DNA of 64,000 nucleotides from Cyathus striatus (GCA_025738555.1 JAOVFP010000010.1:1116001-1180000); one strand, 5' to 3'; positions 47,695 through 59,720 are shown, numbered from the stretch's first letter. The notes: a model not told the origin generated them from the sequence alone. A program made the numbers and translations.

Positions 47695-49115
47695 GAATTC
47701 TGTAAGTGACGAACTTGGGATGTACTACGGTATGAGTTTCTTACTGTAATTAATATGAGCATTTATCTGACCGTGTTACGGCTTGAGAGAGGTCTTGCGG
47801 TATCTTTGGTGTGCGCAAACTATCACATTTTAGGGACAGATTTTGAAATGACCATTTATCTTAGATGCCTTGGTGTAGTCGTACATCAAGGCTGGAACTA
47901 CTTCACTGGTAGTTTCAAAGACAAAATGGGTCTAAGATTATTTGTAGCAACTATTCTGTAAGTTATATCTTGCACATTTGCATTAGTTAAATGTAACAGA
48001 GAGCCATAATCCACATTAGAACACTATCAATCATGTCATCATGCATTAATATTATTAAAGTACATGATAGTCTGGTGCGGAGTTATACATACCACATCAT
48101 GATTTGAGCTTATTGGCCACTGGTGTCCAGTTAATAGATAATCCAAGTGATCGAATTTCAAAGAGACCTAATGGGTAATACCTCTGTTCACCCATTACCT
48201 TCCAGGTTGACGATGTATTTAGCACATTCATTGCTACTTTTACCGATTCGGCGGCCCTATTTTCTTGTAAGTTATGACATGTCCTGTTACCTTCTCCTGA
48301 CGCATATTTCTCAGAGTCCACTGCTTCTTTGCGAGTTGTATTTTCCTTTGTAAGCAATTCTTTCGAATATTGTCAATTCCTCTTTTTGATGTTGCACTGT
48401 AGTAACAAAGAAGTGGTTTGTTCCAATCATTGCTGTGAGATACATAGACGCCGTATGCTATGAAGTTCCACTCACCTAATTATATGTAGCTAGCGCTGAG
48501 TTTATCTATGCTCGGTATGTGGTTTTTATGATTCTTAACATAGACGATTGATGATGTATCGTAGGACTGACGGCATGTACGAAATTTGTCTTGAGGAGGA
48601 ATCTTATACTCATGCTTAAAAGATGCTGCATTTATAAATTCGTCCGATGTCGATCCATTTTCACATCAATACTTTCAAAAGAAGAAGGTTAAGTTTTTCT
48701 ATACAAAATCGTTTGCATTTATAGATGATGTTTCCTCCAGCTCCCCATAAGCCTTTTTCATGGCTTCACTGCTGTCACTGATATCATCGTCTCTATTACT
48801 TTATCCTTCACTTTGGTGAAATCGAAGGCCCGAGTTCTAAAGTACGGTATAAGCAGCTACTCGCGTATCCATATTTTGTTAATTATTGGTTTACTTTTCA
48901 ATTAGAGATAGCGATGGATTGCCTCAAATGCTCAACTACCTCCTAGTGGGATTAGTCACTCGCGGAATACTACTGGCGATGGTCCAAATTTGCCATATGA
49001 TAATGTTTCTAGTAAAGCCAGATGATGTTTCTTTCTGGTGAGCATCCACACTTTGTGTTAGTCATGAACAGCATTCTAACACTCACATTCATTTCAAATC
49101 TAGGCTGCCAGCACA
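47695..49115 (+). CDS. DUF6534-like membrane protein, possibly broken
   Basis: Segments matching the Agaricomycete DUF6534 family appear in order: VHQGWNYFTGSFKDKMGLRL ending at a gtaagt donor (47958), VDDVFSTFIATFTDSAALFS (48208-48267), VHCFFASCIF, a WFVPIIAV helix (about 48420-48445), GFTAVTDIIVSITLSFTLVK (about 48758-48820), then LPQMLNYLLVGLVTRGILLA and MVQICHMIMFLVKPDDVSFW (48913-49042). The last block, HPHFVLVMNSILTLTFISNL, is in a different frame, and the bases TGGTGA in between suggest a frameshift. The start is not resolved (ATG at 47693 or 47755). These proteins are multi-spanning and of unknown function. Confidence 0.5.
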
Positions 49116-49119
49116 TATG

Positions 49120-50220
49120 GTATTGGACCAGCTATATGCCTTCACAACATGTATGTACTTTCATAAAAATATATTATGTAGGTGTCTGTGAGCTCACTGT
49201 CATCATCTCTAGCAATCATGTATGGTCTCTAACCTTGCCTAACCAAGTCATATTTTCTGATTCATTCATAGATTAAATTCCCACAGTGTTTACCAAGAGC
49301 ACTCAGATCATGGTGTAGTTGAATTGACACACCTTGATTTTGCAACAGCTTCTGACTCTCAATCAGATCATTGTTAATTGGCTTCTTAATTGTACAGTTC
49401 AGAATGTGTTGGTATTGTGCAACTCATTAAAAACTTAGTTGAATTAGATACTTGAATGTTTTATTACTGATACATGAGAAAATACCAAAGTTAGTAAGTA
49501 ACTGAGGTTAGGGTTAGAGAGGTGAAGAATCAAAAAAAGAGAGCCCATTCAGCCAGAGTGGCCGAAGCAGGACAGGAAAATATTGAGACGATGCATGGGC
49601 CTAAGCCTATGCAAACCAAAGAAATTCCCTGAGGACAAGGGCGCCGTGCTATGGGGAACTTCAACGGCCCACAAACTCAGTTCCATGAAGGAGCTTGCGC
49701 CATCAAGGTAAGTATGAGTTGTACTGATGGCAGGGTGGTTCTTTTATACCTAACGGATAATGCGCACGGACCTTTTTTTTTTTGAGTATGTACGTATGTC
49801 ATTTGTTTGTTTTTGCGGTCTCTAAGATCGCTAAATTCAGGAGCAAATGTTCATTCAATCTGATTTTATAATAAACCGCTATCCTTACTATCTTTATTCA
49901 CTGTCTGAGCGGTACATAAATGGATTCATGGAAGAAGCACCTAAATGCGTAATTCCCCCCGGAATACGGAATACAATGATGCAAGCTAACTCCCGAGTAA
50001 CACCACAGAGACAGAATGAAACATGAATTGAGGGGAAATGAAAATGTGAGATGTACATATGTACATAGCGAGCTATCGTACCTACATTGATATCATAAAT
50101 AACTATCGAGAGAAAAAACATGTAGTGAAAAACAGAAAACCAAAGATGTAAAAAAAATGATGAGATACTCATGTGTGACGAGGAAAAGAAGAAAGCATTT
50201 AAAAAGAAAAGCACGCCAGC
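49120..50220. other. Intergenic; no gene recognised
   Basis: Short frames only. cagccagagtggccgaagca (about 49551) superficially resembles a tRNA-Leu/Ser D arm, but no T arm or acceptor partner follows. Confidence 0.3.
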
Positions 50221-50228
50221 ACGCTATC

Positions 50229-51756
50229 CTACTGCCCCTCTTCCCCTCCCTCCCCCTCATCAACCTCCACCACCTCCAGATAACTCTCAGGGACAAGTGC
50301 ATGCCTCTGCCCGCCCTCCACAACAACACCACTCTCGCTCCCATCCTCAACAAGCACAACCGCCCATCCAACGCCCCCACCCCTCCCAACAACCCTCACA
50401 ATCTGATCATCCACAAGCCGCATCTCCGCCGTCCCCTCCGGCTCAAACGCATACATCGCGCGATACAGCCCAGGAAGGAGCGGCTGCTCCTCCCCATCTT
50501 CATCAATAGGCAACGGCTCATCGTCATCATCATCGTCCATGGGTAGAAAATTCTGATTAATCTCGTCCTCAGAGGGATACCCCTCCCTCACACTCCCAAC
50601 CCAACTAAACCGATCCATACCCTCCCTAAACCCATCCCACTCCCACTCAGCCCCATCATCCTCGGTGGTACCCTCCTCATCGCTCTCCTCACCATCCCCA
50701 CTCTCCGCTCCAAGCCGCCGATTAAGCCTCGAGACGCGATTACATTTCGGCACGTCCGGGCCCGTACCCGAATGTCTCAGATCCTCAGGGGGAAATGCAA
50801 AGTCCCGGATTTTCACCCCGGGGCGTTTGGGTGGTGGCGAAGGAAGGGTGGGGGACAGCGCGAGAAGGCTCACGCGCTGTCGTTTCCCTTGTTGGCTGGG
50901 CGAGTTGAACGTGTATCCTGGGGAGCCGAATACACCCGATACCGGTCTAGAAGCGGGCGAGAAGCCCACTTGTGAGCGCTGTGAGGCTCTGCGGGAGAGG
51001 GCAGGTGAGGAGGGGGCACGCCGTGTGCTTGTTGGTGTGGAGGGGCAGGAAGGGGTGTATGATGGTGCTGATGATGTATTGGTGGAGCTTGACGTTGACG
51101 CGGTGGAAGTTGATACGGACAGCTGTGGTGCAGGGGTAGGCGCAGGAATAGACACAGTCGGAGTGGGAGGGTAAAACGCAGACGACGTAGGCGTCGTAAA
51201 CACCGAAGCAGTAGGAGTCGACATCGACATCGAGCTCGAAGCTGAACTCGGCGGGGGCATCGCAGACAAAGGTGGTGCAGTCGTCGTAGGCGACCCCTCA
51301 TCCTCCTCTTTCACACCTCCGTTGACTCCATTAACACCCCCATTCACCCTCCCATTTCCATTCCCAACACCAGCACTCATACTCCCGCCATTAACCCTCC
51401 TCGGGGGGAGCTTGACAGCAAACTCATGCGGGCCCGGCATAGGAGGCGGCAGGAAACTCGATGAAGGAGACGGGAAAGGCGATGCGGACGCAGGCGGTTC
51501 TAGGGAGATAGACAGTCGCGGTGTATGCGCAGGAGCTATGAACGACGTTAGCAAACTGCGTAACAACAAAGCAAGGGTAAGAAGCAAAGTAAAAGGGTAG
51601 GTACAAAAAGGAAAGTTGAAAGAAAACCAGGCAGATTAACGTAGGTACAACAATCCCAAGCGGCGTCTCAAACCCGTCTGACACCCCAGATCGAACGTCG
51701 AACGTTACGCAGCGCAGCGGCGGATCTCTGACAGCACGTATGCAACGCACCAGCAA
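50229..51756 (-). CDS. SH3-domain protein with long disordered N-terminus
   Basis: The main exon is a long frame ending at 50229. A Pro/Ser/Thr-rich disordered region with Gly/Asn repeats comes first, then an acidic linker (DGEESDEEGTTEDDGAEWEW, PMDDDDDDEPLPIDEDGE). A C-terminal SH3 domain of about 65 aa reads YRAMYAFEPEGTAEMRLVDD, QIVRVVGRGGGVGWAVVLVE and ALVPESYLEVVEVDEGEG. SH3 domains bind Pro-rich partners; in fungi such C-terminal SH3 proteins include Nbp2-like signalling adaptors, which is a possibility only. The true start is uncertain. The frame can open at 51587, but cgcag and tcatag acceptors just inside it suggest an upstream exon, perhaps PPLRCVTFDVRSGVSDGFET (51756-51640). Long plus-strand frames here are shadows. 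Confidence 0.75.
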
Positions 51757-51769
51757 AACCGGAGGGAAA

Positions 51770-54330
51770 TGAAATGGGAACCCAGCTCCAAGCCCCTATG
51801 AGTTAAGTCAAAGACAATAAACCCCCTTTTTCACTCCCACGGACAATAAAAGGAGAAAAAAACCAAAAATACAATAACGCGGGAGTACGCTGGAGGGACA
51901 ATAAGTAAAGCGTCCCTCTCAGACCGCATGGAAGTCATGACGTCCCGCTTCCACTCCAGCGGGGTGCGACAATCCAGCTATGGACATGGGAGCGCTATGC
52001 TTCCATAATCACATGGGTCCACCGCGTGCTGCTTCCTTTAGACTCTACGACAGCTAACAACGCAGGTACGAGAACCAGACACAGGAACAGGAACATCACT
52101 TCCAGCCCGCGAGTATGGTGGTTGAACGAGTGCCTGGGCAGAAGGGCGGTACCGTGCACCCTGAGAAAGCAAAAGGATGGCAAACGAAAGATAGGGAATA
52201 AGAGAAACAATAACGAAGAAACGTCACTATGTCTCCCTCGTCTGCAGCACTCTCCAAGAGAGAAATACACAGCCAAGGAACACCAGCCATCAGCTGGGAA
52301 GCAAGAGCCCGCGGAGGAAATTGGTAGGGATGCTAAAGGCGGGGACAGGGATGTCAACACAGCATCGTCCTCCCAAAACAACACACACATACGATCGAAC
52401 GCCGCCCCTCCACTCTTTACAACACCCCCTGCTCCTGCTCCTCCTGGAAAACAACCCACCACAGCTCAGGAACACCAGCCGTCAGCTGGTACATGAGCTC
52501 AAGCCCGCGGAGCAGGAAGCAAAAGTATAGCACCACAGATGCGCCCCCCCCTCCTCCTCGCAGAAAACAAACACCACAGCTCAGGAACATCAGCCGTCAG
52601 CTAGACCAACCAAGCCCGCGGAACATGAATCAGGGGAGCACCTCCTCTTCCTCTAGAATCCAAACAGCCATCACTGAACGCACGGAGCCGAGACGCAGGT
52701 ACGACGCAGAACAGGGCAAGGGAGACATAAGAAACGAAAAAGCCCCTAATTCCAACCCACAAAAAGCGTGCAGAAACAGAAAAAAGGGAAAGGAGCACAG
52801 AGAAAGGAGAAAAGAAGAACATGCAAACCCCACTTCTCCTTCTCTTTATCTCGTCTCCGGTATGCAGCTGTGCAGAGGGTAGAACACCCGTTCGTCCAAT
52901 AACCGCAGACAGTACACAGCTTAAACACCGTCTCTACAGCTCGCCCTCTATCCTCACCCAGCCAAAAACAGCAGCAGTAGCAGTGATAGCAAATAACGCC
53001 AAGCACCTGACACAGCGAGGTGCAGGGTGTGGGGTACAACCAGTTCCAGGGCTGGAGAAACGTGGGGTAGTGGACTGCGGTTCGGCATGCAGGTGCAGGT
53101 GCGCAGTTGGGTAGCTAAGTATACGTGGCAAGAGAACAGCTGGGAAGGACGGCGAGAGGAGGGGTGGTATAGAAACCAATAAGAAAGAAACCAATAAGAA
53201 ACCAATAAGGAAAGAAAGAAAGGAAGAAGGATAGAACACGTAGCACGTAGCGTAGCACATGACATGCTGTAGAACAGAGAACACAGAACAGAACAACCAC
53301 GACGGTGTTCAACTACCGCATGAGAACCTGAGAACCCTCCAAGCAGCCTGAGAACGCATAAGAAAAGCAACAGTCGCTACCCCAACACGCTAGATTCTGC
53401 GGTTCTGCGGTTCAAGTTGGTTGCTACCGCCGCGCCGTCGTCGTTGTGTAGACGCGGGGCAGAGCACAGGGATAGCCTATACCCCACCACCACCAGCACC
53501 CAGCGCAAAACCCAAACGGAACAATAAACCAAAACCCCTAACACCGGGCGGAGAAAGCGAAATAACAATAACAATAAGAACCCCCACCCCTCGTCAGCCA
53601 GACGTGTGGGTGCGGGGAACGATGATCATGATCGTCCCTCCCCCACTCGCTTCGCTCGCGAAGCGCATAAAGTGTTGTCTTTTTGTGTATAAGGAGGGGA
53701 TCAGAGCCGCTTGCGGCCTGGTGTTTCCTCCTTCCTCTTGAGCCTACGGGATAACCGGATAACCGCAAACCGACAAAACGAACAGAAAAAAAGCAAAAGA
53801 CGAAGAAAAGAAAAAGCAAAAGTGCAATCGACGAAAACGAAGGGAACGCAAAAGAGACACGAAAACACACCTTTCGATTCAGACATTACAGCAGCCATCC
53901 CTAACAATATATCCAATATCCAATACACCAGCTGCACCTTCTTCAAAAATCAAAATCAAAATCCAAGTCGGTCGATGGTAGATGGTAGATCTTCAAGCGC
54001 AGGCAAGATCGATGTGCAGTCGTGTGTAGTTGTAGAGCCTTCTTATCCCCCGGGTACCCGGGTATATAACCAATTAACAAGGTCAAAGCGCAATATCGAT
54101 GAATGGGGTGTCCTCAAAAGAAAAGGAACAATCGACCAAGTGCGATAAAATCCTTCTTTCTTCCTTTTCCTTCTCCTTTCTTGTTTTCCTTTTTCCTTTA
54201 TCAAAAGAAAGATCTCAGACACAACAAAGCAAGCGAAGAACTAGCGGGGTGGAAGGGAGAGTAGGGGGGGAGGTATCGCGGCTGAGCGTTGCCCGATGAA
54301 AAGGGATGATGGGAGAGAGGAGATGGAGAT
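51770..54330. other. Long region without a convincing gene
   Basis: Open frames up to 156 aa (plus 52026-52496) overlap equally long antisense frames and are low-complexity, Pro/Arg/Lys-rich. Purine-rich and A/C-rich stretches and several agaac/aagaaa runs (53150-53230) are present. It may be promoter or long 5' leader of the SH3 gene, which is transcribed away from it. Confidence 0.35.
52280..52630. repeat. Imperfect tandem repeat (caggaacaccagccgtcagc)
   Basis: Three copies of ggaacaYcagccRtcagctg followed by agcccgcggag (52277-52316, 52469-52514, 52581-52623), at intervals of about 190 and 110 bp. Confidence 0.65.
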
Positions 54331-54336
54331 TACTTA

Positions 54337-54555
54337 TTAACCTGACGCAAGCAAGCCTGTACCTCGTTCCTTTCCGTCGTCACGTCCGTTGCTAGGCTGG
54401 ACTTGTTTGTGTATGTTTGTACAGCGCTTAAGAGGGACGCTGTTCATTTGTCTCGTCTCGGCTGCTGATATCGAAACTGTTGACTTGTCGAGGTAACGAC
54501 GACCTGCCTTGGCAAGAACATACTCGCCTTCCAACAGCAAATTGAAAAAGAGCAA
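54337..54555 (-). other. Possible small coding exon, not assigned
   Basis: A 72-aa minus frame (GEYVLAKAGRRYLDKSTVSI) has a coding-like composition, but neither start nor partners are clear. It could be a terminal exon or a transcript of unknown type. Confidence 0.25.
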
Positions 54556-54779
54556 CGAACAAAACAGAAAGATTGCAATTGCTAGGCATCAATAATGCAC
54601 CGGTCCCGGATCCATCAGTACCCCGTTAGTCTCCACTTCCACAAACAACAGCCTCATGCTCCACTTCTGATACCGTAGCAATGCAGGGCAGAATACCCAT
54701 GAGCGTGACACTGATACGTGTAATGTATACCCCAGCGTTTCATTGCATTGCAACCCCGGGCCCAATACACCCTCGCACG

Positions 54780-55445
54780 CAATAGTTCTCGACACCTGAT
54801 CAATTAATCTTGTCGACGGAATACGAACTTGGGATCTACATACATGGTACGTTTGCACACCATGATCCGTAGATTATCAATATTGCCTTTACTGACATCC
54901 CCGCAACCTCCGCTCAACTACAAATAAGCTGTCATATGACCACATCGATACAATATCCCATTCAGCTATTTATATCCACCGATGATCATAATTTCTATAA
55001 ACATCGAGTACACCTCGAGTGCTTCAACAGGTCGGTGGTCAAACTCGTGCGAGCTTCCATTGCAAGCATGTCAACTTGGCGGACCGGCGTTTTGCAGCTT
55101 GACTACAATATACTGTATGGTCTAAAGATAATCTGAAGGACCGGCGTATGTGGCTCACGTCCAAAGATAATCGATAAGTATGAAGAATCCAATTCGCCGG
55201 ATTTCTTCCATTGCGTTTACTTTTTAGTTAGTCCCCGGTAAACGCATTCAGCACAACACTCCAGATAGTTATACCTTATACTACACAATCCCAAGTCACC
55301 GGATACCTCCATTATGATATATCGACCACTTTCGATATCATGGTCGATCCCAGCCCTATCTAGTATCAATGACGCATACAATGGGTGTATCGATCGTGTG
55401 TACTTCCAATTCGCCGGTATTCTTCCATTGCTTGATTTGTTGGCC
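54780..55445. repeat. Segmental duplicate A of 60790-62450
   Basis: Shared phrases in order: gatctacatacatggtacgt/gatctacatcctg...tacatggtacgt, tcatatgaccacatcgatac/tcatatgatccatcgatac, gcttccattgc...tgtcaacttg, ggaccggcgtt, ctcacgtccaaagataatcg, and ttccattgcgtttactttt. The other copy is split by two miniature elements. A shorter third copy lies at 56960-57260. Confidence 0.65.
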
Positions 55446-55647
55446 AGCATAAGTACATACGATTAAGGTAGAAAATCGGTAAAAGGAACAAAAAGCTGTA
55501 AACATCCCGACCCCTCGACTTGAACTGGTACTAAAAATTAAAATGTATAAACCCCACTGGTAATAACACTACTATTTCAAAGTCGACTATCGCAGTGATT
55601 AATTTCTAAGCGTGATAAAAAAAAAGTTTGGGATACACTGCTTCGAA

Positions 55648-55746
55648 TTCGAGTACGGGGAATCGAACCCCGAGCTGCCGCGTTACACAAGAGGTGATTA
55701 ATTTCATAATGAGAGGCGGCAATGTTAGCCATTACACCATACTCGA
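55648..55746 (-). tRNA. tRNA-Glu(CUC) with intron
   Basis: Acceptor tcgagta/tactcga perfect, A box TGGTGTAATGG, B box GGTTCGATTCC, anticodon stem gccgc/gcggc and anticodon CTC in loop CTCTCAT. The intron is about 25 nt. A T-rich run (TTTTTTTTTATCACGC, minus strand) lies downstream as terminator. Confidence 0.85.
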
Positions 55747-55908
55747 GTGTTAATTATAAGCAAACCAAGAGGTGACCTAACAAGATCAGTGTGCAGTCCT
55801 CTCAACCATATCAAGTAACAAATAAAACGCGGGAGGAATTACCACAAACTCACACCAACTACTTAGCTTGATAAGTAAAAACTTGGTAAAACTCAACACA
55901 CAATGCAA

Positions 55909-55994
55909 TTCGAGTACCCCGAGCTGATGCATTATACTCTTATGCATGATACATGCACGAAGGGCGGCAATGTCAGCCATTACACCATACTCGA
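55909..55994 (-). pseudogene. tRNA-Glu(CUC) pseudogene lacking the T loop
   Basis: The 5' half and anticodon arm are recognisable, but the T stem-loop with the B box is deleted (ctcggggtactcga). The downstream TTTTTACTTATCAAGC element is still present. Confidence 0.75.
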
Positions 55995-56173
55995 GGCTTA
56001 ATGAAACCGAACCGAGAGGTGCCTTAACTAGATCAGCATGTAGCTCTCTCAACCGTACCAGCTACCACGCAACGAATTATAAAATGTAGGAAGGAAATTT
56101 GAAAGGAATTACCAGAGTCACAGTGACTACTTAGCTTGGTAAGTAAAAACTTAATCTTTCACTTTTCCGACAA

Positions 56174-56269
56174 TTCGAGTACGAGGAATCGAATCCGAGC
56201 TACCGCATTATACTATAGGATGGACTGTACAATGAGAGGTGGCAATGTCAGCCATTACGCCATACTCGA
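56174..56269 (-). pseudogene. Decayed tRNA-Glu(CUC)
   Basis: Acceptor strands pair. The A box is TGGCGTAATGG, and the T arm has lost a G and carries mutations (ctcggattcgattcctcg), so the T stem no longer folds well. Confidence 0.7.
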
Positions 56270-56370
56270 GACTTAATGAAACCGAACCGAGAAGTGCCTT
56301 AGCTAGATCAACATATAGTCCCATTAGCTTACTAAGTAAAAACTTAGTAATGCTCAGTTGACAAGACATA

Positions 56371-56466
56371 TTCGAGTACGGGGAATCGAACCCCGAGCTG
56401 CCGCGTTATACTATATGAAAACGGACTTATGAGAGGCGGCAATGTTAGCCATTACACCATACTCGA
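56371..56466 (-). tRNA. tRNA-Glu(CUC) with intron
   Basis: All arms pair perfectly. A and B boxes match consensus. The anticodon CTC lies at 56433-56431 (minus). The intron is about 23 nt. Confidence 0.85.
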
Positions 56467-56558
56467 TAGATAAATTTATACAGTCTGGTTAAGCTGGTCC
56501 TCTCAATCGTGTGACTAACATTAATCTTGAAAAGTAAAACCTTCGTATTGCAATATGA

Positions 56559-56654
56559 TTCGAGTACGGGGAATCGAACCCCGAGTTGCCGCGTTATACT
56601 CTTCGATATGTTGTACATGAGAGGCAGCAATGTAGGCTATTACACCATACCCGA
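56559..56654 (-). tRNA. tRNA-Glu(CUC) with intron, slightly diverged
   Basis: Acceptor tcgggta/tactcga pairs with one wobble. The A box is TGGTGTAATAG, the anticodon stem gctgc/gcggc has one wobble, and the B box is GGTTCGATTCC. It may be functional. The 61-aa and 89-aa frames crossing this region are artefacts. Confidence 0.7.
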
Positions 56655-56828
56655 GGGTTTAATATTACCGAACCGAGAGGCCTTAACTAGATCAGCATGT
56701 AGCTCTCTCAACCGTACAAACTACCATGCAATGAATTATAAAATGTGGGAAGGGAATTTGAAAGGAATTTACCACACAGTCACAGTGACTACTTAGCTTG
56801 ATAAGTAAAAACTTAGCTTACAGGTCAA

Positions 56829-56921
56829 TTCGAGTACGGGGAATCGAACCCCGAGCTGCCGCGTTACATGTGACATTGATACTATGAGAGGCGGCAATGT
56901 TAGCCATTACACCATACTCGA
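56829..56921 (-). tRNA. tRNA-Glu(CUC) with intron
   Basis: All arms pair, with perfect A and B boxes and anticodon CTC; intron about 20 nt. Downstream TTTTTACTTATCAAGC supplies a Pol III terminator. Confidence 0.85.
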
Positions 56922-56959
56922 TAGTTAAATAAGTATATCGATAATCCTGTGGTTTCTAT

Positions 56960-57260
56960 ATTGATCGAGTACGTCTCAAGTGCTTAGGTCGGCGGTGAAA
57001 TCTTCCATTTCATTGCACGTCAACTTCAAGTAAAGGACTGGCGTTTTGCTGCTTGACTATAATATAAGTACCCTGTGGCTCATGTCCGATATGTATCTCT
57101 TGGGATCCAAGTCGCCGGAATTCTTTACTTTTTCGTTACTTAGTCCCCGATAAACACATTCAAAATCCTAGACTCCGTTCGTACCTAACCAACACTCCAG
57201 ATAGGTACACACGCATCTTATACCGCACCCTAGTAAATACTCCACTTGAACATGGATATC
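56960..57260. repeat. Third, shorter copy of the segmental duplicate
   Basis: atcgagtacgtctcaagtgc, ggcgttttgctgcttgacta and tcgttacttagtccccgata parallel 55003-55260 and 61840-62030. Confidence 0.55.
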
Positions 57261-57442
57261 ATCAATCCTAATAAAAATAAATTTTATAAACCATACACCT
57301 TATAGTAACACCTCGATACACTAAACCTTTTCTTTCTGCTTGTATCAACCTGTATAACAATTATGAAACGAAGGGAAATGGATTACGTCATAGTGCATAT
57401 ATTAGCGGGATAAGTATAAAAACATATGACTCTATTGCAGAC

Positions 57443-57514
57443 TTCGAGCACAGGGAATCGGATACCAAGAATTTATGATGAGAGGCGGAAATGTTAGCCA
57501 TTACACATACTCGA
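57443..57514 (-). pseudogene. Truncated, decayed tRNA-Glu(CUC)
   Basis: Keeps acceptor strands and the D/anticodon arm (agaggcggaaatgttagcca), but the intron region and T arm are eroded. Confidence 0.65.
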
Positions 57515-57797
57515 AAGCCAATGCAAACGATGAACGACTGGACTAATAGTCCTTCTGCTTGAACCTGATCTGCACCGTGATAATTATAAAGAACTGACGC
57601 TTGTCATTACCCTACATAAGACATTCACAATCTTGGACCCTAAACAACACTCTAGATAGTTATGCGCATACCTTACAGCACACGATTCCAAGCCACCGGG
57701 ATTCTTCCATTTTTGAAGTTACTATTATAAGTCCCCGGTTGATACCGTGATCGTGGTCGATCCCACCTCTATGATTACACCCGGTGTATCAATCCTA

Positions 57798-58733
57798 TGA
57801 AGTTCCAAGTGTTGAAAAAGTCGCGCCCGCCGTAAATCGGTTGTGCCATGTGCCGTATCCATACTGCATCGTTGGATTGCTGTTTTTTCTTACTCATTTT
57901 GTATATTTATGATTAAAACATGTACTATATTATATTAAATGCATTTTGACACTGTTATAGGAGATGTATTCTGTCTTTTTATTATGTTTTTATCATCTGA
58001 AGAATAGTTCCCACACTCCCCCGCGCACTGTTAAGCCTTCCGAAAAGGTACCGAATCTACCGGATAGCGGTTGATTCAAACATATTATATCTCGGTGTAT
58101 AAAATGCACTGTAGTATCGTAAAATATATAATGATATAAAGAATAAACTGGGCACGCAAATGTGTTTAAGCTATAGTTCTAGTAGTTTATGCTAGGTCCC
58201 CTCGGTTGTAATATCACTCTTCCATGTTTTGTTATAAGTATCCCAACACATTTATGCAACGATGAAGGATCATACTTACAATATCTAAAATTCAGTAAGA
58301 TAGTATATCATTCAAATTCTTTACGTTGAATTTATGATCTATTAACTTTTATCTCTCACTTAATTGCAGCTTTACTTGTAAATTATGACTTGTGTCCTAT
58401 AACCCACAAAATCTTCATGGGAATACGAAGAATTCGAGATGCTATATATGAACGCACAGCAAAGGAATTTGAATGTGCATTGAGTTTGACGGTGAGTAAT
58501 GGTGAGCGGAGGAGCGTGGGAACTACTTACTTTCCGGTGCTAAAACATACAAAAAGGTGGAAAATACTGTATAAAACAGAGTCAAATGCACTTCATATTA
58601 TGTAGGAAATATTACATTCATATACAAACCGGATGAATTAAGAAAACCAGCAATTCCAATGATACAGTATGGATACGGCACACGGCACAACCGATTTACG
58701 GCGGGTGCGACTTTTTCAACACTTGGAACTTCA
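57798..58733. mobile_element. 936-bp miniature inverted-repeat element flanked by TA
   Basis: Terminal inverted repeats of about 95 bp start tgaagttccaagtgttgaaa at both ends and continue through cggttgtgcc and gccgtatccatactg with about five mismatches. TA dinucleotides abut both ends (57796-57797 and 58734-58735), as for Tc1/mariner-type insertions. The interior is AT-rich with a short ggtgagcggaggagcgtggg block. No transposase is encoded; the 71-aa plus frame is not convincing. Confidence 0.75.
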
Positions 58734-59048
58734 TACATACTTATTCCAAATTGCCGGAACTTCTCTTCCATCGCATTATATTTACAGAAACATTGAGGCG
58801 GTCTTCAACCCCACATGATTAATTGGTTAATGATGCCTCTGCTTTACATAGGCTGAGCCATGATTAATCTCATACTTGTATCACATAGTAAGTTACTCAA
58901 CTTTGAAACATAATATCTTAGTTCACTAGAAGTAACAATACTGATATCATGTCTCAATCTACTAAACCTTTTCTTTCCGCTCCAAAGTCATACTGCCTAC
59001 TAAGTATGAATGCATGATACGTAGTAAAAATTATACGCTATAGTTTAG

Positions 59049-59139
59049 TTCGAGTGAGGGTAATCGAACCCTGAACTGCTGCGGCACATATACCGATAAG
59101 CATGAGAAACGTCAATGTTAGCAAATACACCATACTCGA
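59049..59139 (-). pseudogene. Decayed tRNA-Glu(CUC)
   Basis: Minus strand: tcgagtaTGGTGTATTTGC, anticodon arm gacgtttctcat, T arm gttcagggttcgattaccct. It is recognisable but several stems are broken. Confidence 0.65.
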
Positions 59140-59425
59140 TTGTTTAAATTAAACCGATAGGAGGACTTGAACCAACCTTATATGTATGGCTGTGGCCTGA
59201 TCAGATTAGTCCACTCAACTTTCTTACTACTTGTACCAAGTATCAATTTATAAAGTGAAGGGAAAGGAATTATGTACCACAAAATCACACCCACTAAGCT
59301 GGATAAGTATTTCTTGACAGCGGAAAACTTCCCCGGGACATGAATCACCAAGGGGGCGGTGAACCGCCTTGGTTTTTTAGTTTACTGTTAAGACTACAAC
59401 AGTATAGTTACAGGCAAATGGGGAC

Positions 59426-59522
59426 TTCCAGTACGGGAATCAAACCCCGAGCTGCCGCGTATAACCATTCGTTGGAGAATCTATATGAGAGGCGGCAATA
59501 TTAACCATAGCCCCACACTCGA
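59426..59522 (-). pseudogene. Decayed tRNA-Glu(CUC)
   Basis: Acceptor strands are changed (tcgagtg/tactgga), the A box is damaged (TGGGGCTATGG), but the anticodon arm (gccgcctctcat) and T arm (ggggtttgattcccg) are recognisable. Confidence 0.65.
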
Positions 59523-59682
59523 TGGATAAAATTGTACCGAGAGGTGGAATTTGGTTGAACCAGATCATATGTATTCCTCTCAACTGTTCCTAGTAACAAA
59601 TTATAAAATGAAGGGAAAGAAATCACGACAGAGTCACACTATCACTAAGCAAAATAAGTAAAAAGGATTTACAATGGATAAC

Positions 59683-59720
59683 TTCGAATAGGGGGAGTTC
59701 AACCCCGAGCTGCCGTGTTA
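59683..59720 (-). pseudogene. 3' fragment of tRNA-Glu(CUC)
   Basis: Only the T arm and 3' acceptor strand remain (cggcagctcggggttgaact, tattcgaa). Confidence 0.6.

Noticed and set aside
49545..49620. tRNA-Leu/Ser-like D arm (gccagagtggccgaagc)
   Set aside because: No T arm, B box or acceptor partner downstream.
52026..52496. 156-aa plus-strand frame
   Set aside because: Low-complexity, overlaps an equally long antisense frame and contains the tandem repeat; no splice or domain support.
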